Below are positions 6,121 to 14,041 of a DNA stretch of 64,000 bases, piece after piece. Below the pieces are notes generated by a model. It had not been told where the DNA came from, searched no databases, and saw only the letters and a program-made list of their open reading frames with translations. How positions within the stretch are numbered: the first letter of the stretch is position 1; the number at the start of each line of letters is the position of its first letter. This DNA comes from JBCAXA01 sp039183535 (GTDB lineage: Bacteria; Pseudomonadota; Gammaproteobacteria; Steroidobacterales; Woeseiaceae). The DNA is taken from NCBI GenBank assembly GCA_039183535.1, contig JBCDBO010000009.1:1-64000 (forward strand). The letters run 5' to 3'. The position numbers and the translations under genes were made by a program.

Positions 6121-6750
6121 ATGGACATTCGAAGCAACATGACGATACGGCGGCCTTCGCTAGTCAGATGGTTGGTGTTCATGGCAGTAAACTTCACTGC
6201 GACTGAGTGCCTTGCGCAAGCAGATCCAGCGTGGCTGAAAAGCTGGAATGAGGCGGAGCAACAGCGGCCGGTGACCTTGTCGTCCAGGGGCAGAATTGCT
6301 ACAGAGGACGAGCCTGGCATTCCCTTGGTTATTCACGGTCGGGTCGTCACGCCGAACGGCACATCGGCGAGAAGGGTCGTCGTTCATGCCTATCACAGAG
6401 ATCGCGACGGCTTCGATTTTGGGTCTGGCGACAACACTCTCACGACCTGGAGGCTCCAAGGCTGGGTTGTCACCGATACAGAGGGGCGCTTTGAATTCCG
6501 GACGATCCGACCAGCCCCTGATCACTTAGGTAGGGACGGCGCTCATATCCACATCACGCTGGAGTCTGTCGACTTTGGGCGTCAGTGGGCACCTACGGTG
6601 TTTTTCGCCGATGACCCGCTGGTAAGCGCAGACCAACGTCGGCGATCCATCGAAGCGGCAGAGTTTGGTTGGGTTCGAGACGTTAGGACCACCGATGGTG
6701 TTCAGCACGTTGATGTGAGTATCCGACTAAAGGAGAAGGCCGATTTCTGA
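6121..6750 (+). CDS. exported intradiol-dioxygenase-like (protocatechuate 3,4-dioxygenase beta fold) protein
   Basis: About 209 residues from ATG 6121 (or 196 from ATG 6160?-like downstream starts; ATG 6139 is also possible). A signal peptide runs through RWLVFMAVNFTATECLAQA. The mature part has the intradiol dioxygenase C-domain pattern: IHGRVVTPNGTSARRVVVHAYHRD, then LQGWVVTDTEGRFEFRTIRPAPD, then AHIHITLE, and VFFADDPLVS. In the family, two Tyr and two His bind Fe(III). Here His in AHIH is present and Tyr of VHAYHRD is a candidate, but the second Tyr (usually G-x-Y-x-F) is replaced by F in GRFEF. Enzymatic activity is therefore doubtful; a secreted carbohydrate-binding-like fold is possible. 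Confidence 0.7.
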   Translation: MDIRSNMTIRRPSLVRWLVFMAVNFTATECLAQADPAWLKSWNEAEQQRPVTLSSRGRIATEDEPGIPLVIHGRVVTPNGTSARRVVVHAYHRDRDGFDFGSGDNTLTTWRLQGWVVTDTEGRFEFRTIRPAPDHLGRDGAHIHITLESVDFGRQWAPTVFFADDPLVSADQRRRSIEAAEFGWVRDVRTTDGVQHVDVSIRLKEKADF

Positions 6751-6780
6751 GTACAGTCTAAGGTTTGTGTTGAATACTCA

Positions 6781-7176
6781 ATGATTTATTCGTCCTCGAT
6801 TGACAGCTTCTTGATGAGCTCAGAAGCCTCTGGCCGCAACGCGGTTTTTCTCATGGAAGGTGATCTTGTGGTTAAGCTAATCGCGGTGCTTACCTTTCTA
6901 GCCATACTTGGTCTGATGATTTTTCGCAGGCGTGTGCCGGGGCGTATCTTGCTGTTCATCTCGACCGGTTTATTTATTGGCGCGTATTTTCTGTCGAGCA
7001 GACTGAGCGAACTTCAGTTGAGCCTTGAGGTTGGTATCGATGGGCCTTTAGTTGTTCAGTTTGTATTTTCGCTTGCGGTGCTGTTTGCCATCTTGAGTTT
7101 TTTGAGACTGACGTGGTGGGCGGTACGTCAGAGCAACAAGTCTCCTACGAGCGACCGCCATGAACCGCACACGTAA
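6781..7176 (+). CDS. small membrane protein, unknown function
   Basis: 131 residues from ATG 6781. ATG 6853 (MEGDLVVKL) is an equally good start because hydrophobicity begins there. There are three hydrophobic segments (about residues 31-47, 54-72, 88-110), a positively charged loop (FRRRVPGR) and a hydrophilic basic tail (SNKSPTSDRHEPHT). The tail is followed by CGTAACAAACGGCTTCAGC, which resembles the left half of an attC. No family recognised. Confidence 0.55.
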   Translation: MIYSSSIDSFLMSSEASGRNAVFLMEGDLVVKLIAVLTFLAILGLMIFRRRVPGRILLFISTGLFIGAYFLSSRLSELQLSLEVGIDGPLVVQFVFSLAVLFAILSFLRLTWWAVRQSNKSPTSDRHEPHT

Positions 7177-7264
7177 CAAACGGCTTCAGCGGATATCCTT
7201 GCGCTCCATGCTAGCCTTGCGGCGGCGAACAGTCGGCCATATCGTCAGTAGAGATATCTGACTC

Positions 7265-7492
7265 GTGCCTGGCCCAGAGCAAACCGGCTGGTTAGTGATC
7301 TACTTGGTCGCTGGTATTGTTGGGTTTGCTGCGCTTGGCTACGTGCATGTGCACTTGGCAGATGGAAAGCGGTTTCAGGAGCAAAGCAGGAGAAAGAAGG
7401 TGGTCATTTCCTGTGTCTCGATAGCGCAGTGGCCGTATATGTTCTTCGCCTTCTACGCGGCTTTTCATCTCCTGTCGGGAGCTGTTGCGTGA
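7265..7492 (+). CDS. small membrane protein, unknown function
   Basis: 75 residues from GTG 7265. There are two hydrophobic segments (residues 9-28 and about 47-68) separated by a basic loop (KRFQEQSRRKKVV). No family recognised. It sits between two attC-like remnants (7174-7195 and 7524-7593), so it may be the content of an old cassette. Confidence 0.5.
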   Translation: MPGPEQTGWLVIYLVAGIVGFAALGYVHVHLADGKRFQEQSRRKKVVISCVSIAQWPYMFFAFYAAFHLLSGAVA

Positions 7493-7523
7493 CAGTACGC
7501 CTGCAAGGTGCGATGCGCAGCGC

Positions 7524-7593
7524 GACGCATAATCACACTCTGCGGCGGAGTCTTTATCCGGTAGCGGTCGCTACTGAGCCCCGGCGTTAGGTG
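7524..7593 (+). repeat. degenerate attC-like site
   Basis: An R'-like GCGTTAGGTGG (7585-7595) is preceded by a GTAGC-GGTC-GCTAC hairpin and CTGAGCCCC, which resembles the right half of an attC. The left box is only GCATAAT, not AAC. This is the last integron-like mark before the MAPEG gene. Confidence 0.35.
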
Positions 7594-7601
7594 GCATTGG
7601 T

Positions 7602-8012
7602 ATGTTCGGCCAAATTGACGCGCAGCCCATTTTCATTCCGATGCTTGCGCATGTTTGCTTGACTGCCATTCTCTATGCGGCATTGACCGTCGTTAGAGCA
7701 CCGACCGTCTGGGGGGTAGGCCTCGACAAGGACGGCAGTAATCCGTGGAAGAGCCTGGAGCCGCGGATAAGTGCCAATCTCAGTAATCAGTTCGAATGGC
7801 CTGTTCTGTTCTATGTCGCGTGCCTTCTCGGCATGCTGATAGGCGCCGCGAATGCAACGGGATTTCTGGTGCTTGCTTGGGTGTTCGTCGCGGGTCGGAT
7901 TGCGCACAGTTTTGTGCAAATACTTACCTCTAATATCCGGTTGCGAGGCGTCGTGTTCACTGTCAATTTTCTCGCTGTTTTGGGTATGTGGGGCTATCTT
8001 ATTGGCAAGTAG
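7602..8012 (+). CDS. MAPEG family membrane protein
   Basis: 136 residues, four hydrophobic segments. MAPEG proteins are small membrane proteins related to microsomal glutathione S-transferases and leukotriene C4 synthase. The family signs are NQFEWPVLFYVACLLG after the first loop and LAWVFVAGRIAHSFVQ in the second half, where F-E-x-P and R-x-x-H-S mark the glutathione-binding part. Bacterial members often act in detoxification, but substrate is unknown here. A second MAPEG gene of different sequence lies at 11196. Confidence 0.82.
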   Translation: MFGQIDAQPIFIPMLAHVCLTAILYAALTVVRAPTVWGVGLDKDGSNPWKSLEPRISANLSNQFEWPVLFYVACLLGMLIGAANATGFLVLAWVFVAGRIAHSFVQILTSNIRLRGVVFTVNFLAVLGMWGYLIGK

Positions 8013-8092
8013 CCTAGCGACCGGGTGCTCGACAAGCGAATGCCAACGTTACTCATCAATCGCACCGTGCGGCGTGCGGATGTCCTAGGAAC

Positions 8093-8833
8093 ATGAAAGA
8101 AGCTCTGCACACCAAAATCGTGTCTCTTCTAAACCTAGAAGAACAGTCCAACTTGCATGTGCTAGATATCGGCTGCGGCCAAGGTTCGCTTCTCAACCAC
8201 CTTGCCGGTGTCATGGGGCCGACTGCCAAACTGATTGGCATTGACTCGACGGATAGACCATTGGCTATCGCGAGAGAAAGTTTCCCGAGCCTTGAGTTCC
8301 GTAAAGAGAAGTTCATCGACCGACTTAGCTTTGAGGACAATAGCTTCGACTTAGTCGTTTCCGTGGACACGTTGGAGTGCATACCGAATAAGTCTGTTTT
8401 CCTAAGTGAGATATTTCGCGTACTGAAACCGGGCGGAACGGTGCTGTGTGCCCACTGGGATTGGGATACCCAGGTTTACAATTCGGAGAACATTCAGCGC
8501 GTTCGCACATTCGTCGCTGCGTTTGCCGATTGGCAACAAGGCTGGATGGAGGCCGCCGATGGTCAGATGGGTCGGCGCTTGTGGGGCCTGTTTGAAGGCA
8601 GCGGAAAGTTCACGGGCGATATTGCCAGTTTCACGCTGTTGGAAACGGCGTATCGAGCGGGCGAGTACGGATTCGACCGACTGAGAGATTTATCGGGCTT
8701 GGTTAAGGCAGGCAGTCTGGATCGGGTCGAGTACGAGTCGTTTTTAACTGAGATGCAGGACCTTGCTGCGGAACGACAGTATTTTTACAGCGTTAATTCC
8801 TACATTTACGTTGGTAAGCCTCGAAACGGCTAA
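8093..8833 (+). CDS. class I SAM-dependent methyltransferase
   Basis: 246 residues. Motif I is VLDIGCGQGS (residues 24-33), the acidic end of strand 2 is GIDSTDR, motif post-I includes FDLVVSVDTLECI, and RVLKPGGTVL follows, all typical of the class I Rossmann methyltransferase fold of the Methyltransf_11 type. The C-terminal third (FADWQQGWMEAADGQMGRRLWGLFEGSG..FTLLETAYRAGEYGF) resembles proteins annotated as putative small-molecule methyltransferases. ATG 8093 follows AGGA. The substrate cannot be told, and the gene stands alone. Confidence 0.85.
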   Translation: MKEALHTKIVSLLNLEEQSNLHVLDIGCGQGSLLNHLAGVMGPTAKLIGIDSTDRPLAIARESFPSLEFRKEKFIDRLSFEDNSFDLVVSVDTLECIPNKSVFLSEIFRVLKPGGTVLCAHWDWDTQVYNSENIQRVRTFVAAFADWQQGWMEAADGQMGRRLWGLFEGSGKFTGDIASFTLLETAYRAGEYGFDRLRDLSGLVKAGSLDRVEYESFLTEMQDLAAERQYFYSVNSYIYVGKPRNG

Positions 8834-9097
8834 GTACACGAAGTCGCGGCCAACTAAACCCCTAGCGATCCAATCCCCGTGTCATAGAAAAACGACGGCT
8901 CGGATAAGTACACGATCTAGCGATCGCTCAACCCACAGAAAAATTTAGGCTCAAAGGAGTTAAACGCTCTCTCGATTGAGTTATGGCGTCGCATCAGCCC
9001 GTATTTAGCGTCTTGCGGGAGGAATCTAAGAGTCTAGAAGGGCTTAGAAAATCGACGAAGCGGGTTCCGACCAAACCACACCTACGACGAAACTATC
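8834..9097. other. intergenic interval, nothing recognised
   Basis: About 260 bases without a coding frame of protein-like composition. Only a GATCTAGCGATCG stretch and scattered AT-rich segments are visible. Confidence 0.4.
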
Positions 9098-9136
9098 TTG
9101 ACTTCGAATCGCACTTTTATATAACCTTTTGGTTAT
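9098..9136 (+). promoter_or_regulatory. promoter with overlapping palindromic operator of the ArsR-AHSA1 pair
   Basis: The -35 box is TTGACT (9098-9103), the spacer is 16 bases and the -10 box is TATAAC (9120-9125). The -10 box lies inside the inverted repeat ATAACC-TTTT-GGTTAT (9121-9136), whose last bases are the start of the ATG at 9135. A start site about seven bases after the -10 box would be near 9132, giving a leaderless or nearly leaderless mRNA. Repressor bound to the repeat would block both polymerase and start codon. Confidence 0.65.
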
Positions 9137-9482
9137 GAATAACGATGGGCTTAGCGCCGTTTTCTCCGCACTGTCGGACGACACGCGGCGGCACATGATT
9201 ACCCAACTCGCTGGGCACGAGCACAACGTTCGCGCGCTTACCGCGAAATACGCGATATCGCAGCCCGCAATATCGAAGCATCTGCGCATTCTTGAAAAAG
9301 CCGGGTTGGTCACGCGTACCAAATCCGGTCGCGAGACCATTGTTCGTATAGAACCGGGCCCACTGAAGCAGGTTACCGACTGGATTGATTTCTACACCCG
9401 TCATTGGCAGGACCAATTCGACGCAGTGGATGCCTACCTCAGTAAGAGGAAACAGAAAATCAAAGGGAACCGAGCGTCATGA
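9135..9482 (+). CDS. ArsR-family winged-helix repressor
   Basis: 115 residues from ATG 9135 (TTG 9129 is possible but lies inside the operator). It is a winged-helix protein: FSALSDDTRRHMITQLAGHEHNVRALTAKYAISQPAISKHLRILEKAGLVTRTKSGRETIVRI. There are no metal-binding Cys pairs of the arsenic or cadmium type. This subgroup is usually encoded just before an AHSA1/START-domain protein and is autoregulated through an ATAACC/GGTTAT-like palindrome, as seen here. It overlaps the next gene by four bases (ATGA), so the two are co-translated. Confidence 0.88.
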   Translation: MNNDGLSAVFSALSDDTRRHMITQLAGHEHNVRALTAKYAISQPAISKHLRILEKAGLVTRTKSGRETIVRIEPGPLKQVTDWIDFYTRHWQDQFDAVDAYLSKRKQKIKGNRAS

Positions 9483-9943
9483 GCACAGATATCCAATTTC
9501 GCGGAAACGACCTCGTTGTTCGCCGAACCTATGCTGCATCGATTGACGATGTGTTCGATGCCTGGATAGAGACCAGCAAGCTCAAACGCTGGTGGGGCTG
9601 TGCTGAATGCACAGATGTACAGTCTGAGGTCGACGCGAAGGTGGGTGGCAAGTACAACCATCACATGACCTTACAAACGGACGCCGGGACGCATGAGGTT
9701 CCTGGGTTCGCGACGCTCATCGAATACGACCCGCCCCATAAGCTCGCGTATACGTCTAACGACGAGAACGATCCGATGGTTATCACGGTTAATTTTACCG
9801 CAGTGCCGGGCGGGACTCATGTCGAGCTGGTGCATTCGAACATACCGTCTGTGAAGGTCGATGGTGATCAGAAATTGCGAGACATTATTCGCCAAGGATG
9901 GAGCGCGGCGATCGACAAGCTTGCCCCAGTGGTTGAGTTATAG
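9479..9943 (+). CDS. SRPBCC/AHSA1-domain protein
   Basis: 154 residues. It shows the Bet v 1-like activator-of-Hsp90 (AHSA1) pattern: VVRRTYAASIDDVFDAWIETSKLKRWWG near the N terminus, GGKYNHHM, GFATLIEYDPPHKLAYT, VTVNFTAVPGGTHVELVHSNIP and a C-terminal helix GWSAAIDKL. The fold holds hydrophobic ligands, but the ligand is not known. Translational coupling with the ArsR gene suggests that the repressor responds to the same stress or ligand. It is cytoplasmic with no signal peptide. Confidence 0.88.
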   Translation: MSTDIQFRGNDLVVRRTYAASIDDVFDAWIETSKLKRWWGCAECTDVQSEVDAKVGGKYNHHMTLQTDAGTHEVPGFATLIEYDPPHKLAYTSNDENDPMVITVNFTAVPGGTHVELVHSNIPSVKVDGDQKLRDIIRQGWSAAIDKLAPVVEL

Positions 9944-9971
9944 TTTTCAGTCCCGCAACGCCGGCGTAGTG

Positions 9972-10442
9972 ATGGCGAGCAAGAAGACCAAGTACGACAA
10001 GCTCACGGCCGTAAACAAACGGATTGGGATTAACTTCGCAAAACTCGACAGCCTAGGGCTTCGACAGCTGGGCGAGTCGTTTGCTGACAGTGGCCCCGGC
10101 TTGTGGGAAAAAGTTAGCGCTACAGACCCGACGGTTAAGCGCTCAGAGATAGCGGCTGGGCTTGAGCAAGGGTTACGGGACTTGTCGCAGATTGTTGCTT
10201 CACAGCCGGTGAATCTGCGGGCGGCCGCAGTAGCTGCCTTTCGTGATGCCATAGACGCCGAATACCCGGAATTCTTCGAGCGTGACAAGCAACGACTAGA
10301 AAACGTGCTGAAGCGCGGTCATGTGCGTACGGAAAGTGAGTACTACGTTCTGCAGTTTCGTCTTGATGAGATTGAGGGCGACCCTCGAGCGCAGCATGAA
10401 GTAGAGACACTGTACAAGCTCGTGGACGATTTCGAAGGCTAA
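9972..10442 (+). CDS. hypothetical protein
   Basis: 156 residues from ATG 9972. The frame is open further upstream only across the end of the AHSA1 gene. It is a soluble, helix-rich protein with a basic N terminus (MASKKTKYDKLTAVNKRIGINFAKL), a central LGLRQLGESFADSGPGLWEKVS and long amphipathic helices at the end (QRLENVLKRGHVRTESEYYVLQFRLDEIEG). No family is recognised. It may be transcribed with the upstream pair, since only 28 bases separate them. Confidence 0.65.
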   Translation: MASKKTKYDKLTAVNKRIGINFAKLDSLGLRQLGESFADSGPGLWEKVSATDPTVKRSEIAAGLEQGLRDLSQIVASQPVNLRAAAVAAFRDAIDAEYPEFFERDKQRLENVLKRGHVRTESEYYVLQFRLDEIEGDPRAQHEVETLYKLVDDFEG

Positions 10443-10452
10443 CCGCCGGTCG

Positions 10453-11129
10453 GTGAACGCCATGAGAGATAAGCTTGCAGAGCTTCACACGCTCGGGAAT
10501 CTACGCAAGCAGATGGCACCGGAAGGCTTCCAAAGCATCGCGGAGTTCGAGTCTGGTGCCTACGACAGTGACTTCGTTTCTCCGTATACCAAGGGTGCGG
10601 GGAATGTCGATTCGCCCATTGTAGTTTTACTTCACGATTGGTGCTCTGCGGACTTTCTGGCGGGTCCGTTCAACGAACCGCTCGCCCGGCTCGGTCGGGA
10701 TCCTAAGCTGCCTACAAATCGGAACTTGGAAGCCCTACTAACAAGTCACTTTGGTTTGCGACTCGATGAGATCTTCGCGACAAACGTGTTCCCTTGGATT
10801 AAACCGGTATGTCGTCGAAACTGCCGTTTTCGAAACTTCTAAATGCAGCGAAGCAGTTCGCACTGCCGCAGGTAGACATCGTATCGCCAAGTCTCGTGGT
10901 GGCTTGTGGTGAGAATACGTTCTCAGCGTTATCAGTTGCGACCGGGCGAAAGCCGGTTCGGCCATTATCTGAGGCTATATCGTCTCCGTTTTGGGTCGGT
11001 GACTCCATGGTCTGGTGTCAGGCACATCCTGGCGCGTTAGGGTTTGCGAACCGCAACCGCGGCGGCGTCGATCGGGTAAGCTCGGATTGGGGCAAGATGG
11101 CTGCTTGGTATCGACGTAAGTTCGATTGA
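10453..11129 (+). pseudogene. uracil-DNA-glycosylase-like gene with one frameshift
   Basis: Two overlapping frames make one protein of about 225 residues. The first (from GTG 10453 or ATG 10462) ends EIFATNVFPWIKP. The second, one base shifted, continues MSSKLPFSKLLNAAKQFALPQVDIVSPSLVVACG, then VWCQAHPGALGFANRNRGG...VSSDWGKMAAWY. The join at 10805-10809 needs one extra base, for example a third G in CCGG. The N-V-F-P-W-I-K-P-G block, L-V-V-A-C-G and the C-terminal A-H-P-G are the pattern of the uracil-DNA glycosylase superfamily; LLHDWCSADF would be the N-terminal active-site region. It is either a real frameshift or an assembly error. Confidence 0.68.
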
Positions 11130-11195
11130 ACGACAGATAACCAAGAGCACGTATTACACCAAACAAGAACAACAGATCTAGACTGGCTATTTACT

Positions 11196-11600
11196 ATGAA
11201 CGGTATTTTCATCACACCCGCCTACGCGGCGCTGTTTGCGCTGTTTTTCGTTGCATTAAGCATTCGCACGATCGTTATGCGACGACGCTACGGTGTTGCC
11301 CTCGGGCACGGCGATCAAGCGCTGGTCGAGCGAGCAACACGGGCCCATGCCAATTTCGCCGAGTACGTGCCGTTCACCCTGTTGCTCGTGGCCTTTTTAG
11401 AATCGCTGCTATCTACTTCTGTCGTCACGCATGCGTTGTGTATCGGTCTCCTGGTCGGGCGGATCGTACACGCCTACGGTGTCAGTCAGCCGAATGAGAA
11501 TTACCGCTTTCGTGTTACCGGTATGCTGTTAACGTTTACGGTTCTGTTGGCGGCGGCGCTTCTAATTCTCTGGCAATACGTATCGGCGCTGAGTAGTTAG
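11196..11600 (+). CDS. MAPEG family membrane protein
   Basis: 134 residues with four hydrophobic segments. The pattern RYGVALGHGDQALVERATRAHANFAEYVPFTLLLVAFLE, then GLLVGRIVHAYGV and FRVTGMLLTFTVLL is typical of bacterial MAPEG proteins (R-A-x-x-N-x-x-E-Y and G-R-x-x-H). It probably binds glutathione or a related thiol at the membrane; function unknown. It is more canonical than the MAPEG gene at 7602. Confidence 0.88.
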   Translation: MNGIFITPAYAALFALFFVALSIRTIVMRRRYGVALGHGDQALVERATRAHANFAEYVPFTLLLVAFLESLLSTSVVTHALCIGLLVGRIVHAYGVSQPNENYRFRVTGMLLTFTVLLAAALLILWQYVSALSS

Positions 11601-11710
11601 CAACAACGCTACGTAGAATCACAACCCGCCGTATTTGGCGGAACGCGTGTTTGTGCACTGCATCGGGACGTTTGTTCCGTCTAAGACAATAAGAACCGAG
11701 CGAAAGACTT

Positions 11711-12745
11711 ATGGGTTACGACATTTCCTACCACCCGGTCGATATCCAGTACCTGGAATCGACGGTATTTCCCTACATACTGGGTGAGACCGATAGCGAT
11801 GCGCTGTTCGATCGGCCAACGAAGATTGTCCAGGCACGGTTTCAGGCCAATGCCTGGGGACTGGGCCTGCTGGGTCGTTACCATGAGCAAAACCGGCGCG
11901 AATACGAATGGAACAGCCAGAACGCAATTAAGAAAGCGGCCCTGAAGCTTGCCGGGAAAAAACCGCCCGAGCGTGAGCTCGAGTTTGAGTCGGATATCTA
12001 CGTTTGGGGTCGGCCGTTTTTTATCAGCGACGCATCGGCGGCCGAGGTAGCGGCCAGTATTGAGCGATACCTCAACGCCACCGATCTTGCGGCAGTCGAC
12101 GCACTCGCGCAGCAGGCGATCAACGATAAATGGCCGCAGCTCGCTGGCGCCATCCAGCCGAAGTTTGAACAAGAACCACCCACTGAGAGCGACTTCCGTA
12201 ACGAGGTGAGCTGGAAAATTGTCCTGATGCGTGACGCGGTGGCCGCGCTGCGAGCCGGCACCGAAGTCAAAACCCCAGACGGCGAATCGATGGATCCTGC
12301 CGAGTGTATTGAAGCCTATCTACAGCATGCCGCGATGGAATTTGCGGCGATCACGCGGCCTGGCTGGATGACACGAGGCTATGTATGGCCAACGTACCTC
12401 TGTGATCTGGGTGGTTTGCCGACAACAGTGTTTGAATCGTCGCAAAAACCGTTTTCTGGTTTTCTGGAGAAGCTGCCCGAGGCCAAACTTCGTGACGATG
12501 ATGCGATCAGCGAGAACTATATGTTGGGCGGTTACGTGCCCGCCGCCGAGTTACCGCAGCTCAAACAACTCTTTGCCGAGGGTCGCGACGAGATTATCGC
12601 GGCCGCCACGAAAGAAGGCTGGGAATACGACTGCAAAGTTACGCTGCAGAAACTCGACGAAACCATCCACTACTGCGAAGTGAATAATCTAGGCCTTGTT
12701 GAGGCTGCGGAGATTTACAGTGGTCCGATGGGGATCATGAACTAG
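11711..12745 (+). CDS. hypothetical protein, 344 residues
   Basis: A soluble acidic protein beginning MGYDISYHPVD. The N-terminal half contains GLLGRYHEQNRREYEWNSQNAIKKAALKLAGK, the middle is helix rich, and the C-terminal part is rich in Glu, Asp and Trp (GYVPAAELPQLKQLFAEGRDEIIAAATKEGWEYDC). It looks like a full-length cytosolic protein. I recall MGYDI-x-H start motifs in hypothetical proteins of uncertain role and cannot name the family. ATG 11711 is preceded by GAGCGAAAG. It stands between a MAPEG gene and the DUF2262 gene on the same strand. Confidence 0.7.
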   Translation: MGYDISYHPVDIQYLESTVFPYILGETDSDALFDRPTKIVQARFQANAWGLGLLGRYHEQNRREYEWNSQNAIKKAALKLAGKKPPERELEFESDIYVWGRPFFISDASAAEVAASIERYLNATDLAAVDALAQQAINDKWPQLAGAIQPKFEQEPPTESDFRNEVSWKIVLMRDAVAALRAGTEVKTPDGESMDPAECIEAYLQHAAMEFAAITRPGWMTRGYVWPTYLCDLGGLPTTVFESSQKPFSGFLEKLPEAKLRDDDAISENYMLGGYVPAAELPQLKQLFAEGRDEIIAAATKEGWEYDCKVTLQKLDETIHYCEVNNLGLVEAAEIYSGPMGIMN

Positions 12746-12798
12746 CGATGGTGGTTATTCCGGAACCGATGGTGAAGGCTATCTAGCGCGCCAGGAAC

Positions 12799-13221
12799 AT
12801 GTACGACGAAGTACTGACAAAACTCATTCCGACTAAGAACGCACGTGAAGCGTTTGAAGGCGAGTTCATCTACCGAGAAGGAAAGGTCTCTATCGTCGTT
12901 GACGCCGACGGCGAGGACATCGACGTTACACGTTGGCTGGCGCGAAAGTTCCTGCTGAACCTGGCGGAGTATGACGCCAAAGCGCGGGCAACCGCCGCCG
13001 AGAAGATGCTAAAAACATACAACGAGACGTGGCGGCAGGAAGATGAGCCTCTGCTCACAAAGGCTCAGTTCACCGAGAGATTAACGTTGGTCCATGTATC
13101 CTTCCTCGGCGTGGAATCCGTTGACTTCATGTACGCCGATGACGGTATGTTCGGCGGACACTCGCTGATTCCGCAGAGTTTCGATGGCGAGACGTTTACG
13201 TACGTTCAGATGTACGGCTAG
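12799..13221 (+). CDS. DUF2262-like protein
   Basis: 140 residues, soluble. The C-terminal pattern LTLVHVSFLGVESVDFMYADDGMFGGHSLIPQSFDGETF matches what I remember of DUF2262 (a d-D-x-x-x-F-x-G-H-x-I box with the family's last strand ending in G). The central helix LARKFLLNLAEYDAKARATAAEKMLKTYNETW also fits. The function is unknown; some family members occur near contact-inhibition immunity genes, but there is no toxin here. Confidence 0.65.
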   Translation: MYDEVLTKLIPTKNAREAFEGEFIYREGKVSIVVDADGEDIDVTRWLARKFLLNLAEYDAKARATAAEKMLKTYNETWRQEDEPLLTKAQFTERLTLVHVSFLGVESVDFMYADDGMFGGHSLIPQSFDGETFTYVQMYG

Positions 13222-13261
13222 ACGATCATGGCTTGCTCAACAAGCGAATCGGAAATCGTGA

Positions 13262-13606
13262 ATGACTAATATCGCTTTGTTCATCGTTGTGTTTGCACTG
13301 GATGCGCTGCTGGGCGCGCTGTTCCTGTGGATAGGTATGCGGATAACGGCAAGGCTGTACGGTATGCCGCCCGGCGCCACCTATTGCGGCTTCCGTGACC
13401 TGGTTATTGTTGTTGCCGCGGCTGCATTGGTCGCACTGCTGCCGGGGTGGATCGGCGTGGTTCTCTCTTGGATCGTACTCTTTGGTCTGCTGAGACACTT
13501 CACGGAAGCGGAGATAGGTGAGCTGCTGCTGATGGTGATTATTTCCCGTGTCGGTGTCGCGTTAGCAACAGCGATGCTGATGCCGTTGTTGCTACAAATA
13601 GCGTAG
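13262..13606 (+). CDS. small membrane protein, unknown function
   Basis: 114 residues, three to four hydrophobic segments: FIVVFALDALLGALFLWIG, then a short loop with ARLYGMPPGATYCGF, then DLVIVVAAAALVALL with VVLSWIVLFGLLRHF, and a last segment. The composition suggests a four-helix inner-membrane protein. No family recognised. Confidence 0.6.
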   Translation: MTNIALFIVVFALDALLGALFLWIGMRITARLYGMPPGATYCGFRDLVIVVAAAALVALLPGWIGVVLSWIVLFGLLRHFTEAEIGELLLMVIISRVGVALATAMLMPLLLQIA

Positions 13607-13714
13607 TTCGCTTTTTCGGCGGGTCTACTGGCAGGCCGTTACTAGAATTTCCTCTCGACTGACCGTGGTCGCCAACATAGAGTATCGGTCTACGAAGAGT
13701 GGGGAACATCCTTG

Positions 13715-14026
13715 GTGCGGTTTTTTGCGATCCTCTGCAGCGCTTGCCTGGCTGCCTGCGCCGCTTCGTCATCGATTCGGCCAAACGTCATCATCACGCC
13801 TAACGCAGAGCGAACCGCAGCGACGATTGAGGTGGTTGCTGGCGTTAGAAAGTCCGAACAGTTCTTAAGAGACCTGGCGCTACAAACAGCACCGTCGATT
13901 CAGGCGTTGCTGCAATGCCCATCCGGCCAAGCCACTCAGCAGTGGCTCAATGATGGCAAACCGGCGGTCGTGGAAGATCGCCCAGAAGCGCACTCGGTGA
14001 CCCTAACGTTTGCCTGTGTTGAGTAA
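13715..14026 (+). CDS. small putative lipoprotein
   Basis: 103 residues from GTG 13715. GGGGA 10 bases upstream supports this start over TTG 13712. The signal MVRFFAILCSACLAACAASS has a lipobox LAAC with Cys16. The mature part is short and soluble (NVIITPNAERTAATIEVVAGVRKSEQFLRDLAL, then LTFACVE with a final Cys). Unknown function, probably anchored in the outer membrane. Confidence 0.62.
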   Translation: MRFFAILCSACLAACAASSSIRPNVIITPNAERTAATIEVVAGVRKSEQFLRDLALQTAPSIQALLQCPSGQATQQWLNDGKPAVVEDRPEAHSVTLTFACVE

Positions 14027-14041
14027 CGCTAGCGGGCCGGC

